Source: Ligustrum vulgare
Taxonomy: Eukaryota; Streptophyta; Magnoliopsida; Lamiales; Oleaceae
Assembly (NCBI GenBank): GCA_963555705.1
Contig: OY743187.1
Coordinates: 16,196,133 to 16,260,132, forward strand
Length of the DNA stretch: 64,000 nucleotides
Direction of reading: 5' to 3'
A program made the position numbers and the translations under genes. Positions within the stretch are counted from its first letter, which is position 1; every line of letters begins with the position of its first letter. Positions 44,920-57,160 of the stretch are shown in pieces. Under the pieces are notes generated by a model. That model searched no databases. It saw nothing but the letters and a program-made list of their open reading frames with translations, and was not told the DNA's origin.

Positions 44920-47900
44920 ATGGCAGCAAAGTATGAGGTTGAAAAGTTCAATGGGAACAATTTCTCGTTATGGAAAATGAGAATAAAAGCAGTTTTGAGA
45001 AAAGATAACTGTTTGGCGGAAATTGGAGAGAGACCCGCGGATATCACTGACGATGACAAGTGGAATGAGATGGATAGAAATGCAATTGCTAATCTACACT
45101 TAGCACTTGCTGATGGAGTATTGTCAAGTGTGGCGGAAAAGAAAACAGCAAATGAGATATGGGACACCCTAACGAAGCTCTACGAGGCCAAATCATTACA
45201 CAACAAAATTTTCCTAAAGAGACGGCTTTACACCCTTCGGATGATGGAGTCAACTACAGTGACAGACCACATCAACACCCTCAACACTCTATTTTCACAG
45301 CTCACATCAATGGGCCATAAAATAGAGGCAGGGGAACGTGCTGAAATTCTACTTCAAAGTCTACCAGATTCGTATGATCAACTCATCATCAACTTAACTA
45401 ACAACATAGAAGATCTAGTCTTTGATGATATTGCAGCTGCGGTTCTTGAAGAGGAAAGTCGGCGCAAGAACAAGGAGGACAGACTATCTAGTTCACAGCA
45501 GGCGGAAGCCTTGACGATGATGAGAGGGAGATCAACGGAACGTGGCCCCAGTGGGAGTCATACCTAAGGTAGATCTAAATCCAGAAGTAAGAAGAATGCC
45601 AAGTGTCATTACTGTGGCAAGAAAGGGCACTTAAAAAGGGATTGTTGGAGTCTTAAGAGGAATGAAGAAGCCAAAGGGAAGGCACATGAGATACCAAAAG
45701 CTCAGGGTTGTGTAGCAAGCACCTCATATGATGGCGAAGTTTTATACAGCGAGGCAACGACTGTTGTTGAAGGCAGAAAGCATTTCAACGATGTCTGGCT
45801 CATCGATTCAGGAGCGACATGGCACATGACACCAAGGAGAGAATGGTTCCATCAATATGAACACATCTCAGGAGGTTCAGTGTTTATGGGAAATGATCAT
45901 GCGTTGGAGATCGTTGGTATTGGTACTATCAAATTTAAAATGTATGATGGTACAATTTGCACTATCAAGGAGGTTCGGCACGTAAAGGGCTTGAAGAAAA
46001 ATCTATTGTCTTTGGGACAACTAGATAGTATTGGGTGCAAAACCCATGTTCAAGATGGGACTATGAAAATAGTCAAAGGCGCGCTTGTGGTGATGAAAGC
46101 AGAAAAGATAGCTGCAAACCTGTACATGCTTAAAGGAGATACTCTACAAGAAGGAAAAGCATCTGTTGCATCGGCAGGTTCAGTAGAAGAATTAACAATG
46201 ATGTGGCACCGAAAACTTAGCCACATGTCTGAACGTGGTTTGAAAATTCTCTCTGAACAAGATCTTCTTCCAGGGCTCAAAAAGGTATCATTACCCTTTT
46301 GTGAGCATTGTGTCACTAGTAAGCAGCACAGATTGAAGTTTAGCACTTCTACTACTAGAAGTAAAGCTATCTTGGAATTGGTTCATTCTGATGTTTGGCA
46401 AGCACCGGTTATGTCCCTAGGAGGTGCAAAATATTTTGTATCTTTTATTGATGATTACTCCAGGAGATGTTGGGTGTATCCAATCAAGAAGAAGGCTGAT
46501 GTGTTCGAAGTCTTCAAAATCTACAAAGCGCGGGTAAAACTTGAATCTGAGAAGAAGATCAAGTGTTTGAGGACGGACAATGGAGGAGAATATACTGGTA
46601 ATGAATTTAATATTTTTTGTCAACAAGAAGGTATTAAAAGACATTTCACGACGGCATATACTCCACAACAAAATGGAGTGGCAGAGCGGATGAACAGAAC
46701 ATTGTTAGAAAGAACGAGAGCAATGTTGAGAACTGCAGGGTTAGCTAAATCATTTTGGGCTGAAGCAGTCAAAACCGCCTGTTATGTGATCAACCGGTCA
46801 CCATCAACCGCGATTGATCTGAAGACGCCGATGGAGATGTGGACAGGGAAGCCAGCCGATTATTCTCACTTACATGTCTTTGGAAGTCCTGTGTACGTTA
46901 TGTACAATGCCCAGGAAACATCAAAGTTGGATTCAAAATCCAGAAAATGCATTTTCTTGGGGTATGCTGATGGAATCAAGGGGTACCGCCTGTGGGATCC
47001 CACTGCCCACAAGGTGATAATCAGCAGAGACGTGATATTCACGGAAGGCAAGGTACAAGAAAATGATAGCACTTTAGAAAAACCAGAAACTACTACGGTT
47101 GAAGTTGAAGTTGAAAATAGAGAAGAACAAGAAGTCTGGGATTCTTCTGAAGCAGTACCGGAGCATGAAGAAGGAGAACAAGCTGAGTTTACAGTTCCTG
47201 AAATCAGACGATCAACTCGGGAGAGGAGAGAACCAGCTTGGCACTCTGAGTACATTATGGAGAGCAATGTTGCATACTGTCTACTGACGGAGGATGGAGA
47301 GCCATCAACTTTCCATGAGGCTTTAAATAGTCAAGAAGTTTCGCAGTGGATGGAAGCTATGCAGGAAGAAATTGAGGCTCTTCATAAAAACAAGACATGG
47401 GATCTTGTTTCGCTACCACAAGGAAGGAAAGCCATTGGAAATAAATGGGTCTACAAGATCAAATGTGATGGAAATAACCAAGTGGAGCGGTATCGTGCTA
47501 GACTGGTGGTAAAGGGATATGCTCAGAAAGAAGGCATTGACTTCAACGAAATATTCTCTCTTGTTGTTCGACTCACGACAGTTCGAGTATTATTGGCGAT
47601 GTGTGCTACATTAGACTTGCACCTGGAGCAGTTAGATGTGAAAACTGCATTTCTTCATGGTGAGCTTGAAGAAGAAATTTATATGCTCCAACCATAAGGT
47701 TTTGAAGAAAAAGGAAAAGAGAACTTGGTTTGCAGGTTGAACAAATCTCTATACGGTCTCAAACAGGCGCCGAGGTGTTGGTATAAGAGATTTGATTCCT
47801 TCATCATGAGCCTTGGATACAACAGACTTAGTTCAGATCCTTGTGCTTATTGCAAGAGATTTGGTGATGGTAATTTCATTATCTTGCTGTTGTATGTTGA

Positions 47901-48858
47901 CGACATGTTGGTAGCAGGCCCCAACAAAGATTGTCTCAAAGATTTGAAGGCACAGTTGGCTAGGGAGTTTGAAATGAAGGACTTGGGAGCCGCAAACAAG
48001 ATTCTAGGGATGCAAATTCACCGAGACAGAAATAATAGGAAGATTTGGCTTAGTCAGAAGAACTACTTGAAGAAAATCTTGCGACGCTTCAATATGCAAG
48101 ATTGTAAGCCAATTTCTACCCCTCTTCCTATTAATTTCAAGTTATCCTCAAGTATGAGTCCTAGCAGTGAAGCGGAGAGGATGGAGATGTCTCGAGTACC
48201 GTATGCATCAGCAGTGGGTAGCCTAATGTTTGCTATGATTTGTACAAGACCAGACATTGCACAAGCAGTGGGAGCGGTCAGCCGATATATGGCAAATCCT
48301 GGTAGAGAGCATTGGAATATGGTGAAGAGGATCCTAAGATATGTCAAGGGTACCTCAAATGTTGCATTATGCTATGGAGGATCAGAATTTAATGTTAGAG
48401 GCTATGTAGATTCAGATTATGCAGGTGATCCTGATAAAAGCAAGTCCACCACTGGATATGTGTTTACTCTTGCTGGAGGAGCTGTAAGCTGGGGTTCAAA
48501 ACTGCAGTCTATCGTGGCTACTTCTACGACGGAAGCAGAATATGTGGCGGCTACACAAGCTAGCAAAGAGGCAATATGGTTGCAAATATTAATGGAAGAA
48601 CTCGGACACAAACAAGAGAAGATTTCTCTATTTTGTGATAGTCAGAGTGCTTTGCACTTAGCAAAGAATCCAGCATTTCATTCAAGGACGAAACATATTA
48701 GAGTACAATATCACTTTGTACGAGAGAAGGTGGAAGAAGGAAGTGTGGATATCCAGAAGATCCATACGGAGGACAACCTAGCGGATATGTTCACAAAGCC
48801 GATCAACACTGATAAGTTCACATGGAGCCGATCCTCTATCGGCCTAACAGAAGCATAA
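44920..48858 (+). pseudogene. gag-pol: Copia gag-pol polyprotein with two premature stops
   Basis: From ATG 44920 one frame of about 1,313 codons runs to 48858, broken only by TAA at 45565-45567 and TAA at 47695-47697. It shows, in order: UBN2-type gag (MAAKYEVEKFNGNNFSLWKM), CCHC knuckle (CHYCGKKGHLKRDC, after the first stop), protease (LIDSGATWHM), integrase (HRKLSH ... CEHC; HSDVW, TDNGGEY, GVAERMNRT), RT (YGLKQAPR, LLLYVDDMLVAG) and RNase H (GYVDSDYAGD, TTEAEYVAA). The second stop replaces the glutamate usual in the LQPEGF motif. No frameshifts were found. It cannot move by itself but could be a donor if the stops are bypassed. Confidence 0.93.
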
Positions 48859-48926
48859 GCAGCATGAGAATGGCAAGTGTGGGAAGGATGGCAGGTTGTA
48901 ACAAAAGTGACTTTAAGTGGGAGAAA

Positions 48927-49434
48927 TGTGGAAAATAAAGCCATTTGTTGAATTTGGTGAGCCAACTTTGTTGAATTTGGTAAGCCACCAATAGCCCACA
49001 AATTTAGCCTACAATCTAGTCTATGTTCACACCTATTTTATTCCTTCCATTCTTGATTTTTTGTCCAAACTTTCCCTATAAATAGAGGGCAAAACCTCAA
49101 TGGAAAATGCACTAAGTAGAGAGGAAAATAGAGAGTGGAAGTAGTAGAGAGAAACATTTGTGAGTAGAGAGAAAATTAGAGAGAAATAAATTGTTTTCTC
49201 CTAAGTAATTTCTTACTTTGTTTTCTCCTATTACAAGAGAGGTTAAATATTGTTATCTCCTTGTATTTAGAGAGAAGGTTATTGTAATTCTCCTACTATA
49301 GTGAAATCCTCCTATACTTGCCCGTGGACGTAGCCATTATTGGTGAACCACGTAAATACTTGTATTCCATTTTAACCGCATTTTCTCAATTCCACTATAC
49401 TTGTTGACCAACGCGATCCATGCCTTTCCTAACA
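48927..49434 (+). repeat. 3' LTR of the Tork-like Copia
   Basis: 508 bp, nearly identical to 44254-44761. The two differences seen are GATAGG/GAGAGG and TTGTGTTCC/TTGTATTCC. Confidence 0.95.
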
Positions 49435-49439
49435 AAAAT

Positions 49440-50297
49440 GACATATCGCCAATCCATCCATGCCTAATGCTGACTCTTTAAGGACATCTGATTACATTGG
49501 TAAAACTGTATTGGAGACTCCTCCCTATATATATGTTGTTCTCCAATCTGCCCCTATTGGTGGAATTCAATTTTTAAGGAGAACACATTGCCTAATCTAC
49601 CGAGACGGATACTGTCGAGGGAAAATTTCCCAGGCTTTGCGGGATGTAAGGAGGTCTCGTAGTCCTAGATATTATACATTGCCTGTTCTGTCCGATAGGG
49701 TTCACAACTCTTGAGACATGCTTAATAGAGGGTGGACCAAAAAATATGAAGTCGTGAATTCAATGCAAGATCTACTTTTATCTACTTCAAGCAGCTTAAC
49801 CATGCTTGCTTTCACTCAGAATTATCTCTCCTATACTAGATTTACGGCCATTGAGCAAGTGGAGCTATATGACATACTAATCAGCCAGCTCGTCCATGGT
49901 AGGGACTTGGCCAAAGCCTTGGAAACGGGACATAAAAGGCCACTTCGAAGAGGAAACTGAAAGAGGACTTGGACAAGTCCAGATCTTAAGGGAAGAATGG
50001 AAGGCTTAGCTTGAAATGGAGAAGAACGCCAAGCAGGAAGCTGAATCCAGGGTTGAAGAACTCGGGTCTTCCAATGCTGATATCATTGATCATTTCAATG
50101 ACTCCACCGAGTACCAGATCGATCAGACCAATACATACATAATGTCTCTAGAGACCACAATTGATAAGGTTCAGGCTGCAGATCCAAACTTTGACATCCA
50201 ATTCATGAACGAGTTGTGTGAACCGAATAAAGAACATGCCAAGGCAATGGAGACTCTTAACCAATTAGATCTTATCACCTCTCCTTCTAATAATTAG
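49440..50297 (+). pseudogene. Antisense accessory gene 2, 3' piece (coiled coil)
   Basis: This is the part beyond the Copia insertion. Short frames from 49460 and 49718 lead to a charged, helical C-terminus (NAKQEAESRVEELGSSNADI, 50028 on) that ends at TAG 50295-50297. A coiled-coil end is also what the antisense gene of element 1 has. Several stops separate the frames. Confidence 0.5.
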
Positions 50298-51079
50298 GAT
50301 TTTCTTTTGTGAATCTTTTACGAACTTTGGATCCCACCTTAACGATCTAACGCCCCTCTGTAAATCAGTGTTAACATGATATTTATGTGATGTGACTTCT
50401 CAATTGACCCTACTGGTTTAAACTGTTAAAATAATTGGTTTTTTGCATATATGTATGACCTGATTATTCGATTAATATCTAGTAACGAGCTATTAAAATG
50501 GTATTTGTGCAAGATTTGATATTCGGAACCATTTGATTATTTAGTCCTTGGAAATATCGTGGGTTCCTTTATGATGGACTGATGATCTAGAATAAGTCCA
50601 GTTATTTAGTCATATGGAACTTCATTTGCTCTTTTGTAATTGACTAACGCGATTTTACGATCTAGAATAAGTCCAATTGTTTAGTTCTGGTGAACATTTT
50701 GAGCTCTTTTATGATGGATTGGTGCAACGACACAGTCTGGAATAGTTCCAATTATTTAGTCCTATAAAAAATTCGTGAGATCCTTTATGACAGACTGGTG
50801 CAATGGCAAGATTTGGAATAAGTACAATTATTTAACATGAAGAAACTTCTGGGTTCATTTTTTACGGACTGATGCGATTGCTCGATCTTAACTTGAGAAG
50901 TCCAATTATTTAGTCATAAGAACTTCATGAGTTCCTTTATGATGGATTAGTGCAATTGAAAATCCGGTTTACCTTGGCTACATTTGAGTTCATTGGCATT
51001 TGAAATTGACTTCATTCATAGTGCTTACTATGTTTGGTCTTTCATTGATCAATAAAGGTTTTCTGGAAATAAAGATAAT
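50298..51079. other. Spacer between antisense gene and pol of Tat element 2
   Basis: Non-coding. It contains the repeat array at 50535-50960. This is the same kind of repeat-bearing spacer as 4283-5377 in element 1. Confidence 0.6.
50535..50960 (+). repeat. Degenerate ~80-bp tandem repeats
   Basis: About six units with GGAATAAGTCCAATTATTTAG, a variable link, then TTCCTTTATGATGGATTGGTGC. Units are strongly diverged. Confidence 0.7.
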
Positions 51080-51548
51080 GATAGTACTTCTTCAAGTGTT
51101 ATGCATTCCATGGGTGTGCCAACGTCTTTCCTTCCAAAGATTCTAGCTCATACGCTCCATTTGTTAGTGTTCTTGCTCTTTTATAAGGTCTCTCTCATAA
51201 CTGGGCCAATGTCACTTATTTGCTTATAGCATGCATTTTGGAGCTTTGAGTCATATCTTTTTTCTTTAATCGAGTCTGGATTGGATTGGAGCATCACATC
51301 ATTCTCTTCTTCTGAATAATATTTGGTCTTGCATTACGAGATCTCAATTTCTACATGGATGACAACTTAGGTTTTGAAAGCTAGGGTAAATAAAGTTTAC
51401 TTGTTGTTATCTTGCAAATAGTTCTTTATGACCACAACAACCCAGGTAGTTCGTCAGCACATACTCCTTCCAGGTCATCCAGTTTTGCCTTCAATATGTG
51501 TTTCATGATTTTGTTCAAGACTGTTGAATTAATCCAATCTCGCAAGAC
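51080..51548 (-). pseudogene. pol: Integrase C-terminal remnant of Tat element 2
   Basis: On the minus strand the integrase frame resumes after the insertion at 51549-55925. Readable pieces are NKIMKHILKAKLDDLEGVC, DELPGLLWS (then a stop where Tyr is usual) and, after a decayed stretch, AYELESLEGKTLAHPWNA and HLKKYY, the typical Tat-lineage pol end. It matches the integrase of element 1 in family, not in close sequence. Confidence 0.75.
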
Positions 51549-52416
51549 ACAATATGATTAGCAATGTAATTGAATCAATACATAAACAATATAATTAGGC
51601 AAGTAATGATAACTCCCTTTTTCAGCGAATTAGCGGACTGCACAGGGTGAAATCAAGGGCTCAAATTTCAGCCCAATCCCCTACAATGGTAACACCACTA
51701 CCCGCCTAGAGAACACTCCAAGACAATCCCCAAACCGGCCAAGAGACCCACTGCCAACACACACCTCCCACACAAGGTAAACCGAGCTGCACAGAGGAAG
51801 AACCACCACAAGGAACCGACAGCACAGAGGAGGAACCACCACAAGGAACCGCACAAGGTAACCACAATAAGGCTCGGCCACCACAAGGCTCGAACACCGC
51901 CTCCCCTAAACCAAGAACAAGGCTGCCTAACAAAGGAAACAAGAAGGCACAACCAGAAAGAACACGGAACACTGTTGACAGCAAGGGCCGAACACAAGAG
52001 AACCGAATCAAGAGGCGCACAGAGAGCACACGGTGGTGGTCACCACGATGGAGGGAGTCGGTTTCTCACAAAGAGAAAAGGGAAGGTGTCGTTTCTTCAC
52101 AGAGAAGAGGGGGAGGGAGTGTCGTGAGAGTGAGCGTTCTAACGAGCCTAAGAGGGGGGTGTGGGTAGATATAGGTTTAGGGTTTAATTAGGGAGCCCTA
52201 ATTAAATGGGTCGTCTTGAAGCCTACCCATCGAGCAATAGGGTCGAGACCCAATTAAAACCTCGACGTGGGTAGTAAATCTCTTAGCGCGTGGGCTACCT
52301 AATTGTGGAGATTGGGCAATACTTCGATCATGGGCCGAGGGCCTATGAAGCTTAAAATCCGACACTGTTTATTATCATTACCCCCGAGGTTTGATTGTGA
52401 CCAAAAAATCCCAAAA
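51549..52416 (-). repeat. 3' LTR of the gag-only element
   Basis: 868 bp. On the minus strand it begins TTTTGGG where the other LTR has TGTTGGG, after a polypurine tract AAGGTGGAGGTT. Rich in ACCACCACAAGG-type short repeats (51780-51900). Confidence 0.85.
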
Positions 52417-52430
52417 AACCTCCACCTTGG

Positions 52431-53529
52431 TTCCAATCGAACCTTCAACACCAAAACACCTAGTTTATTAGTTGTACAAAACAGTTCCAAACGAGTTAGA
52501 ACTCAACATACATTTTTCAATGTTTCACGTTAGAAACATATCCCATACCTGCTAACAGTACTCACCAAAGGGCTAAGGTAAAAACCAAGAGTACACTAAA
52601 TCATAGCGAGCCAAACTATGCATTTATATCACATTAGCAAGTAATACAACCTTAGACAAACAACACATGCTTTCTAAAGACAAATGTAAACAAATTACAT
52701 TTCCACATGAGTCAATCAAGAGCATTTAATAACACAAAGCTATAGGTGACTCCACAAATTCGATAAGAGCACATCAAAGGCAAACCACAAATCTTTTCAC
52801 CAAGTTCACATAAAGAACTTAACATTAACACCAAGTTAATCAAACAAGGTCAACACAAGTAACGTATGTAAATGACCCCCAAGAAAAGATATAACCACAA
52901 TTACCTCATTCCAAAACCGATGTAGCTCTCCTCTCACCGCCATCTATGCTCACTAGACTACTCAACAATCATATCTAACTGGTAAACTACTAAGATCCTA
53001 AGACAATGGATGTACCTCTATCACAACCTCACTACTAGAAGTTAAACCTCGACTCTCCACCTCACCTAGAGATAATAGTAGCGTCCTCCACCTAATCGAG
53101 ATCCTCACAGATAGAGTTAGACAAGACATTTGACAACCTCACCTCTCGTGATCTACATGTCAAAAACACACACCCCCTAGCATGTCACCAAATACACTCT
53201 TAGGCATCTATTCCAACCTTACCAGCTAACCCTCACTTCTAACATAACTACTGAATACCCATCCCACCAAAGGAACACATATGATCTATATTGTGAGAAC
53301 ACACACAAAGTATCAAAACCTCACACCAAACCCAACCACCATGCATGTAACCATGTTATACACAAAATAACATATCACACTCAAATTCATGCAAATGTTG
53401 AATCAACGCAAATGAAATGCAACATAAAGAATGCAACCGAATAAAGTGACCACACACATGCAAAATGGTAAAAAAAATCAATCAAATGCACACAATTATT
53501 CAGTAGTAAATACTAGTGAGATTAGAACA
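52431..53529. other. Non-coding interior of the gag-only element
   Basis: C- and A-rich, no reading frame of note. It lies between the gag stop and the polypurine tract on the minus strand, the place pol would occupy. Confidence 0.65.
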
Positions 53530-54363
53530 TCAATAAACTCCACTCGGATCAGCTTCCGAGTAAGTAACTATATTGACCCCATTTCTATCCCCATCTCCTA
53601 TTTTGTTTTTCTCTCCAGGGCAGTCTCTCTTATAATGGACAGACCTACCACAACCATAGCACTTCCTTCCCTTCGCCTTACCCTGTGACTTAAAACTACT
53701 TCCACCCTTCCATCTATTACCCTCATTGTTTGAGTCACCTCTGTTTTTAACATGCCCACCTCGCATCATGTGGATCTCACCACTACTACCCCTCACATCT
53801 CTTTCAGCTTTCACCTCCCTCTGCCTACTTTTCAAGGAATCAATGACAATTTCAGGTGTAAGAGTATCCCTCCCATATTTTATAGCATTCTTAACCTCTT
53901 TATAAGTGTCAGAAATAGCATTTAACAATATAACAGCTTTATATTCTTCAAGTACCTTTTCACCACAGTTAGTGATGTCTTGCACAAGTTTGTTAAAGAC
54001 ATCCAAGTTGTCATCTAAGTCCTTAGAGGGATCAATTTTGAAACTGAAAAAACTTTCAAGCAAGTAAAGCTTATTAGGAGTAGACTTTGACACATAAAGC
54101 TCTTCCAATTTGTCCAAAAGTTCTTTAGTGGTATCATGTTTACCCACTTTACGTAAAACAGAGTCAGATAGATGCAAAATGATAGAAGTATATGCCAGTT
54201 CATCAAAATCCTTTTTCTCATCAGCAGTCACAGTATTTGGGAAAGAATTTTCAATAGCTTTTGAAATCTTTTGTTGTACCAAAATACCTTTCATTTTCTA
54301 TTGCCATATAGAAAAATCACCTTTACCATCGAAGATGTTCAATTCAAAACGATGTGCAGACAT
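53530..54363 (-). pseudogene. gag: Copia-like gag with one premature stop
   Basis: From ATG 54363 it reads MSAHRFELNIFDGKGDFSIW, then a TAG about codon 23, then continues in the same frame to 53530. The middle is a UBN2-type gag (LEELYVSKS..LYLLESFFSF) and the C-terminal part has a CCHC knuckle CYGCGRSVHYKRDC (V in place of the usual G before H). It would package RNA. A start at the next Met (54294) gives 254 residues lacking the N-terminus. Confidence 0.8.
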
Positions 54364-55045
54364 CTTAACAAATAAGAATCACACAGCGCAATATAAGCAC
54401 CACACGGAAAATCACACAGAAGATCCTAAAGGTTGCAATATACGCCGTTCTAAATTCCCAGGATTCCGTGAAACTCAAGGATCTCAGGTCAAGGGAATTT
54501 TCGACACGGGAGTCTAGGTGACAGTTCTAATAATAGTGCAACAAGCAAAATAATCACAAAAGATATCACAAGACAAACAGCTATGAAAAAAAAAAACACA
54601 GGTAATGTCAAATAATTCCTATAACTAGCAACAGGCAACCGCAAGCCTAATGGTCACCCCACACGATGACCTGCTATTATTGGAATTTAAGAATTTCAGC
54701 CAATTTACCAGAGCGGACCTTTCTGAGTCCGTAATATGGAGAGATGTGAAATTATTTATCGTTTTATGTTTTGCAATTAGCGATCTTTGGAGCGTAAGTC
54801 AGCACCAAGCTCGAGAAACTCCAAAATATTGCCTAACCAACAAAAACGGTAAAACACCAATTAAATGATAATTTTCAATCACGAAGAATTTGAAATTATA
54901 ATTGAAATCAAATAATTTCGAACGACAAAAACAAAACTAATTTTCACTTAATGAAAATTAAATTAGGGAATTAGAAAACTCAATCAATGAATTCCAATAT
55001 TGATTCAATTCAGCCAATCGAGCCTCAATAATGCAACGGAAGTAA
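54364..55045. other. Leader of the gag-only element
   Basis: Non-coding, AT-rich. No standard primer-binding site next to the LTR at 55046. Confidence 0.6.
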
Positions 55046-55925
55046 ACAATATGATTAGTAATGTAATTGAATCAATACATAAACAATATAATTAGGCAAG
55101 TAATGATAACTCTCTTTTTTAGCGAATTAACGGACTGCACAGGGTGAAATCAAGGGCTCAAATTTCAGCCCAATCCCCTACAATGGTAACACCACTACCC
55201 GCCTAGAGAACACTCCAAGACAACCCCCAAACCGGCCAAGAGACCCACTGCCAACACACCACCTCCCACACAAGGTAAACTGGGCTGCACAGAGGAAGAA
55301 CCACCACAAGGAACCGACAGCACAGAGGTGGAACCACCACAAGGAATCGCACAAGGTAACCACAATAAGGCTCGGCCACCACAAGACTCGAACACCGCCT
55401 CCCCTAAACCAAGAACAAGGCTGCCTAACAAAGGAAACAAGAAGGCACAACCAGCAAGAACACGGAACACTGTTCACAGCAAGGGCCGAACACCGTGACC
55501 CACAAGCAAGAACCGAAGCAGGAGGCGCACAGAGAGCACACGGTGGTGGTCACCACGATGGAGGGAGTCGGTTTCTCACAAAGAGAAAAGGGAAGGTGCC
55601 GTTTCTTCACAGAGAAGAGAGGGAGGGAGTGTCGTGAGAGTGAGCGTTCTAACGAGCCTAAGAGGGGGGGTGTATAGATATAGGTTTAGGGTTTAATTAG
55701 GGAGCCCTAATTAAATGGGTCGTCTTGAAGCCTACCCATCGAGCAACAAGATCGAGACCCAATTAAAACCTCGACGTGGGTAGTAAATCTCTTAGCGCGT
55801 GGGCTGCCTAATTGTGGAGATTGGGCAATACTTCGATCATGGGCCGAGGGCCTACGAAGCTTAAAATTCGACACTGCTTATTATCATTACCCCCGAGGTT
55901 TGATTGGGACCAAAAAATCCCAACA
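55046..55925 (-). repeat. 5' LTR of the gag-only element
   Basis: 880 bp, starting TGTTGGGATTTTTTGG on the minus strand. It has small indels relative to its partner, for example near 55495-55515. Confidence 0.85.
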
Positions 55926-55930
55926 AAGAC

Positions 55931-56230
55931 TTCAACTTTTCCATTGGCTTGTGGATGATTTGGTGTATAATAGTGCTTTTTGATTTTCAATTCTTCACAG
56001 AATGACCTTTTTTTTTTTTTGCTTTCGAGTGTCTTCTCAACTCAGCACCAGTCCATTGTTCAAGTGCTAGATAATTTCATCCATGATGCTCGTTCTTGAG
56101 TCAATTGCCATCATTGAAATTTCAGCCTCTGTAAGGGTTGAGGACCGTGCTCTGCATATGGTCTTTAGTTGGTAACTTTGGTGTCAAGTTATACCTTCAT
56201 TGACTCACACCATTGAGCATGAAGAGGCAA
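55931..56230 (-). pseudogene. pol: Integrase/RNase H remnant of Tat element 2
   Basis: On the minus strand CEELKIKKHYYTPNHPQANG carries the integrase core, cut at its end by the gag-only element. It appears joined by deletion to decayed sequence of the region just upstream in pol (pieces resembling MAIDSRTSIMDEII). Beyond 56230 nothing is recognisable. Confidence 0.65.
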
Positions 56231-57160
56231 GTAATTTGAAATACTTTATTACCATTGTCAAACGCTCATTCTTCTTTCAACTTGTTTATTGTTTCTATCG
56301 TTTAATCAATTTCGTACTCATAAAGTTATAGTCATATATGTTTTAACCTAGTAATTTCATTTATTTTTGTGCCTAATAATGAAGGAAGTTTGAGTACAAT
56401 AGAAATTATAAATGATTGATTTGAAATTTGTGTTTACGGACAAGTTTACAATAATAACTTAGGGTCCGTTCGGTTGGGCTTCGGCCAAAATTAATTTGTA
56501 ATCATTAAAAAAATTTAAATTACACAATTTTTCATACCACTTTTTAACCATCCACATTTTCTCTCTCCAATTTTTAACCCTTCATCTTACCTAGAAAACA
56601 CAAATAAATCAACAAATAATTTCAATTCTTTGATTTGACACAAAACATTCCATTTATTTACAATTTAAATTTAAAAGAACAGGCCTTATTATTCTCAAAT
56701 TATATCAATTACTCAGTATTGTTCATTAATTTTTGTTCTCAGTACGTTAGATGATGAAAATTTGATGATTACTACAGTAAATGACTCTTTTGAAATTTTA
56801 CTTCTTAATTCTTAATTAATGGTGATCATGGTTTTATTGTACATGTTGAGTAACTATGCTTATACTAATAGTTATTTATATAGTATTTTGCAGCTCAATA
56901 GTACTTTATCATATTTAATTGTCATTGAATTTTAAGTTATTTTCTGCTATCGGATACCATCACAAAAAGCAACAAGGACCAATCTATGATATCGAATCAG
57001 CACAAGTGGATTGTGGTGAATACAAGCGATCGTCTAAGAGTAAGAGAATAAATAAAATCTTACGTTTAATTATAAGCAAAAAAAGTTATACAGAACTAAC
57101 GAGAGCGACTGTCGCCTTAGCAAGGACTTGAATCGGTCCCTAGAAATTGATGTACTAGAC
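56231..57160. other. Non-coding DNA with a MITE
   Basis: AT-rich; contains the MITE at 56462-56685. No gene seen. Confidence 0.55.
56462..56685. mobile_element. Tourist-like MITE with TTA duplication
   Basis: It starts GGGTCCGTTCGG and ends GAACAGGCC, flanked by TTA (56459-56461, 56686-56688). The interior is almost the same as that of 29586-29801. Confidence 0.75.

Larger units (their letters stand above)
44254..49434 (+). mobile_element. Young Ty1/Copia retrotransposon, Tork-like
   Basis: It is 5,181 bp, with 508-bp LTRs at both ends and an exact aaaat duplication (44249-44253, 49435-49439). An iMet primer site, one long gag-pol frame and a polypurine tract (AAGTGGGAGAAA, 48915-48926) are in place. 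Two LTR differences were seen by eye (about 0.4%), so insertion is recent. Two in-frame stops disable the polyprotein. The Tork assignment rests on the gag start and LTR size and is tentative. Confidence 0.93.
51549..55925 (-). mobile_element. Gag-only non-autonomous LTR element (TR-GAG type), minus strand
   Basis: It is 4,377 bp, with LTRs at 51549-52416 and 55046-55925 and an exact aagac duplication (51544-51548, 55926-55930). The interior codes only for a Copia-like gag with one CCHC knuckle; no protease, integrase or RT is found. On the minus strand the LTR starts TGTTGGGATT and, judged from the duplication, ends ATATTGT, which is not the usual CA. No iMet primer site follows the 5' LTR. 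Mobility would need enzymes from another element. Confidence 0.82.
31114..56230 (-). mobile_element. Decayed Tat-lineage Gypsy element 2 (minus strand), base of a retroelement nest
   Basis: On the minus strand an integrase remnant (55931-56230 and 51080-51548) is followed by an antisense accessory gene (plus strand, 31766-50297), a polypurine tract and a 3' LTR (31114-31365). That is the same order as in element 1. Three later elements are inserted in it, at 31888-41952, 44254-49434 and 51549-55925, each with its own target duplication. Its RT, protease, gag and 5' LTR are not visible, so the right boundary at about 56230 is only where recognisable sequence ends. Confidence 0.7.

Noticed and set aside
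51681..52029. Trp/Cys/Leu-rich frames, repeated at 55178-55477
   Set aside because: They lie within the LTRs of the gag-only element, in ACC/GGT-rich repeats, with no family match.
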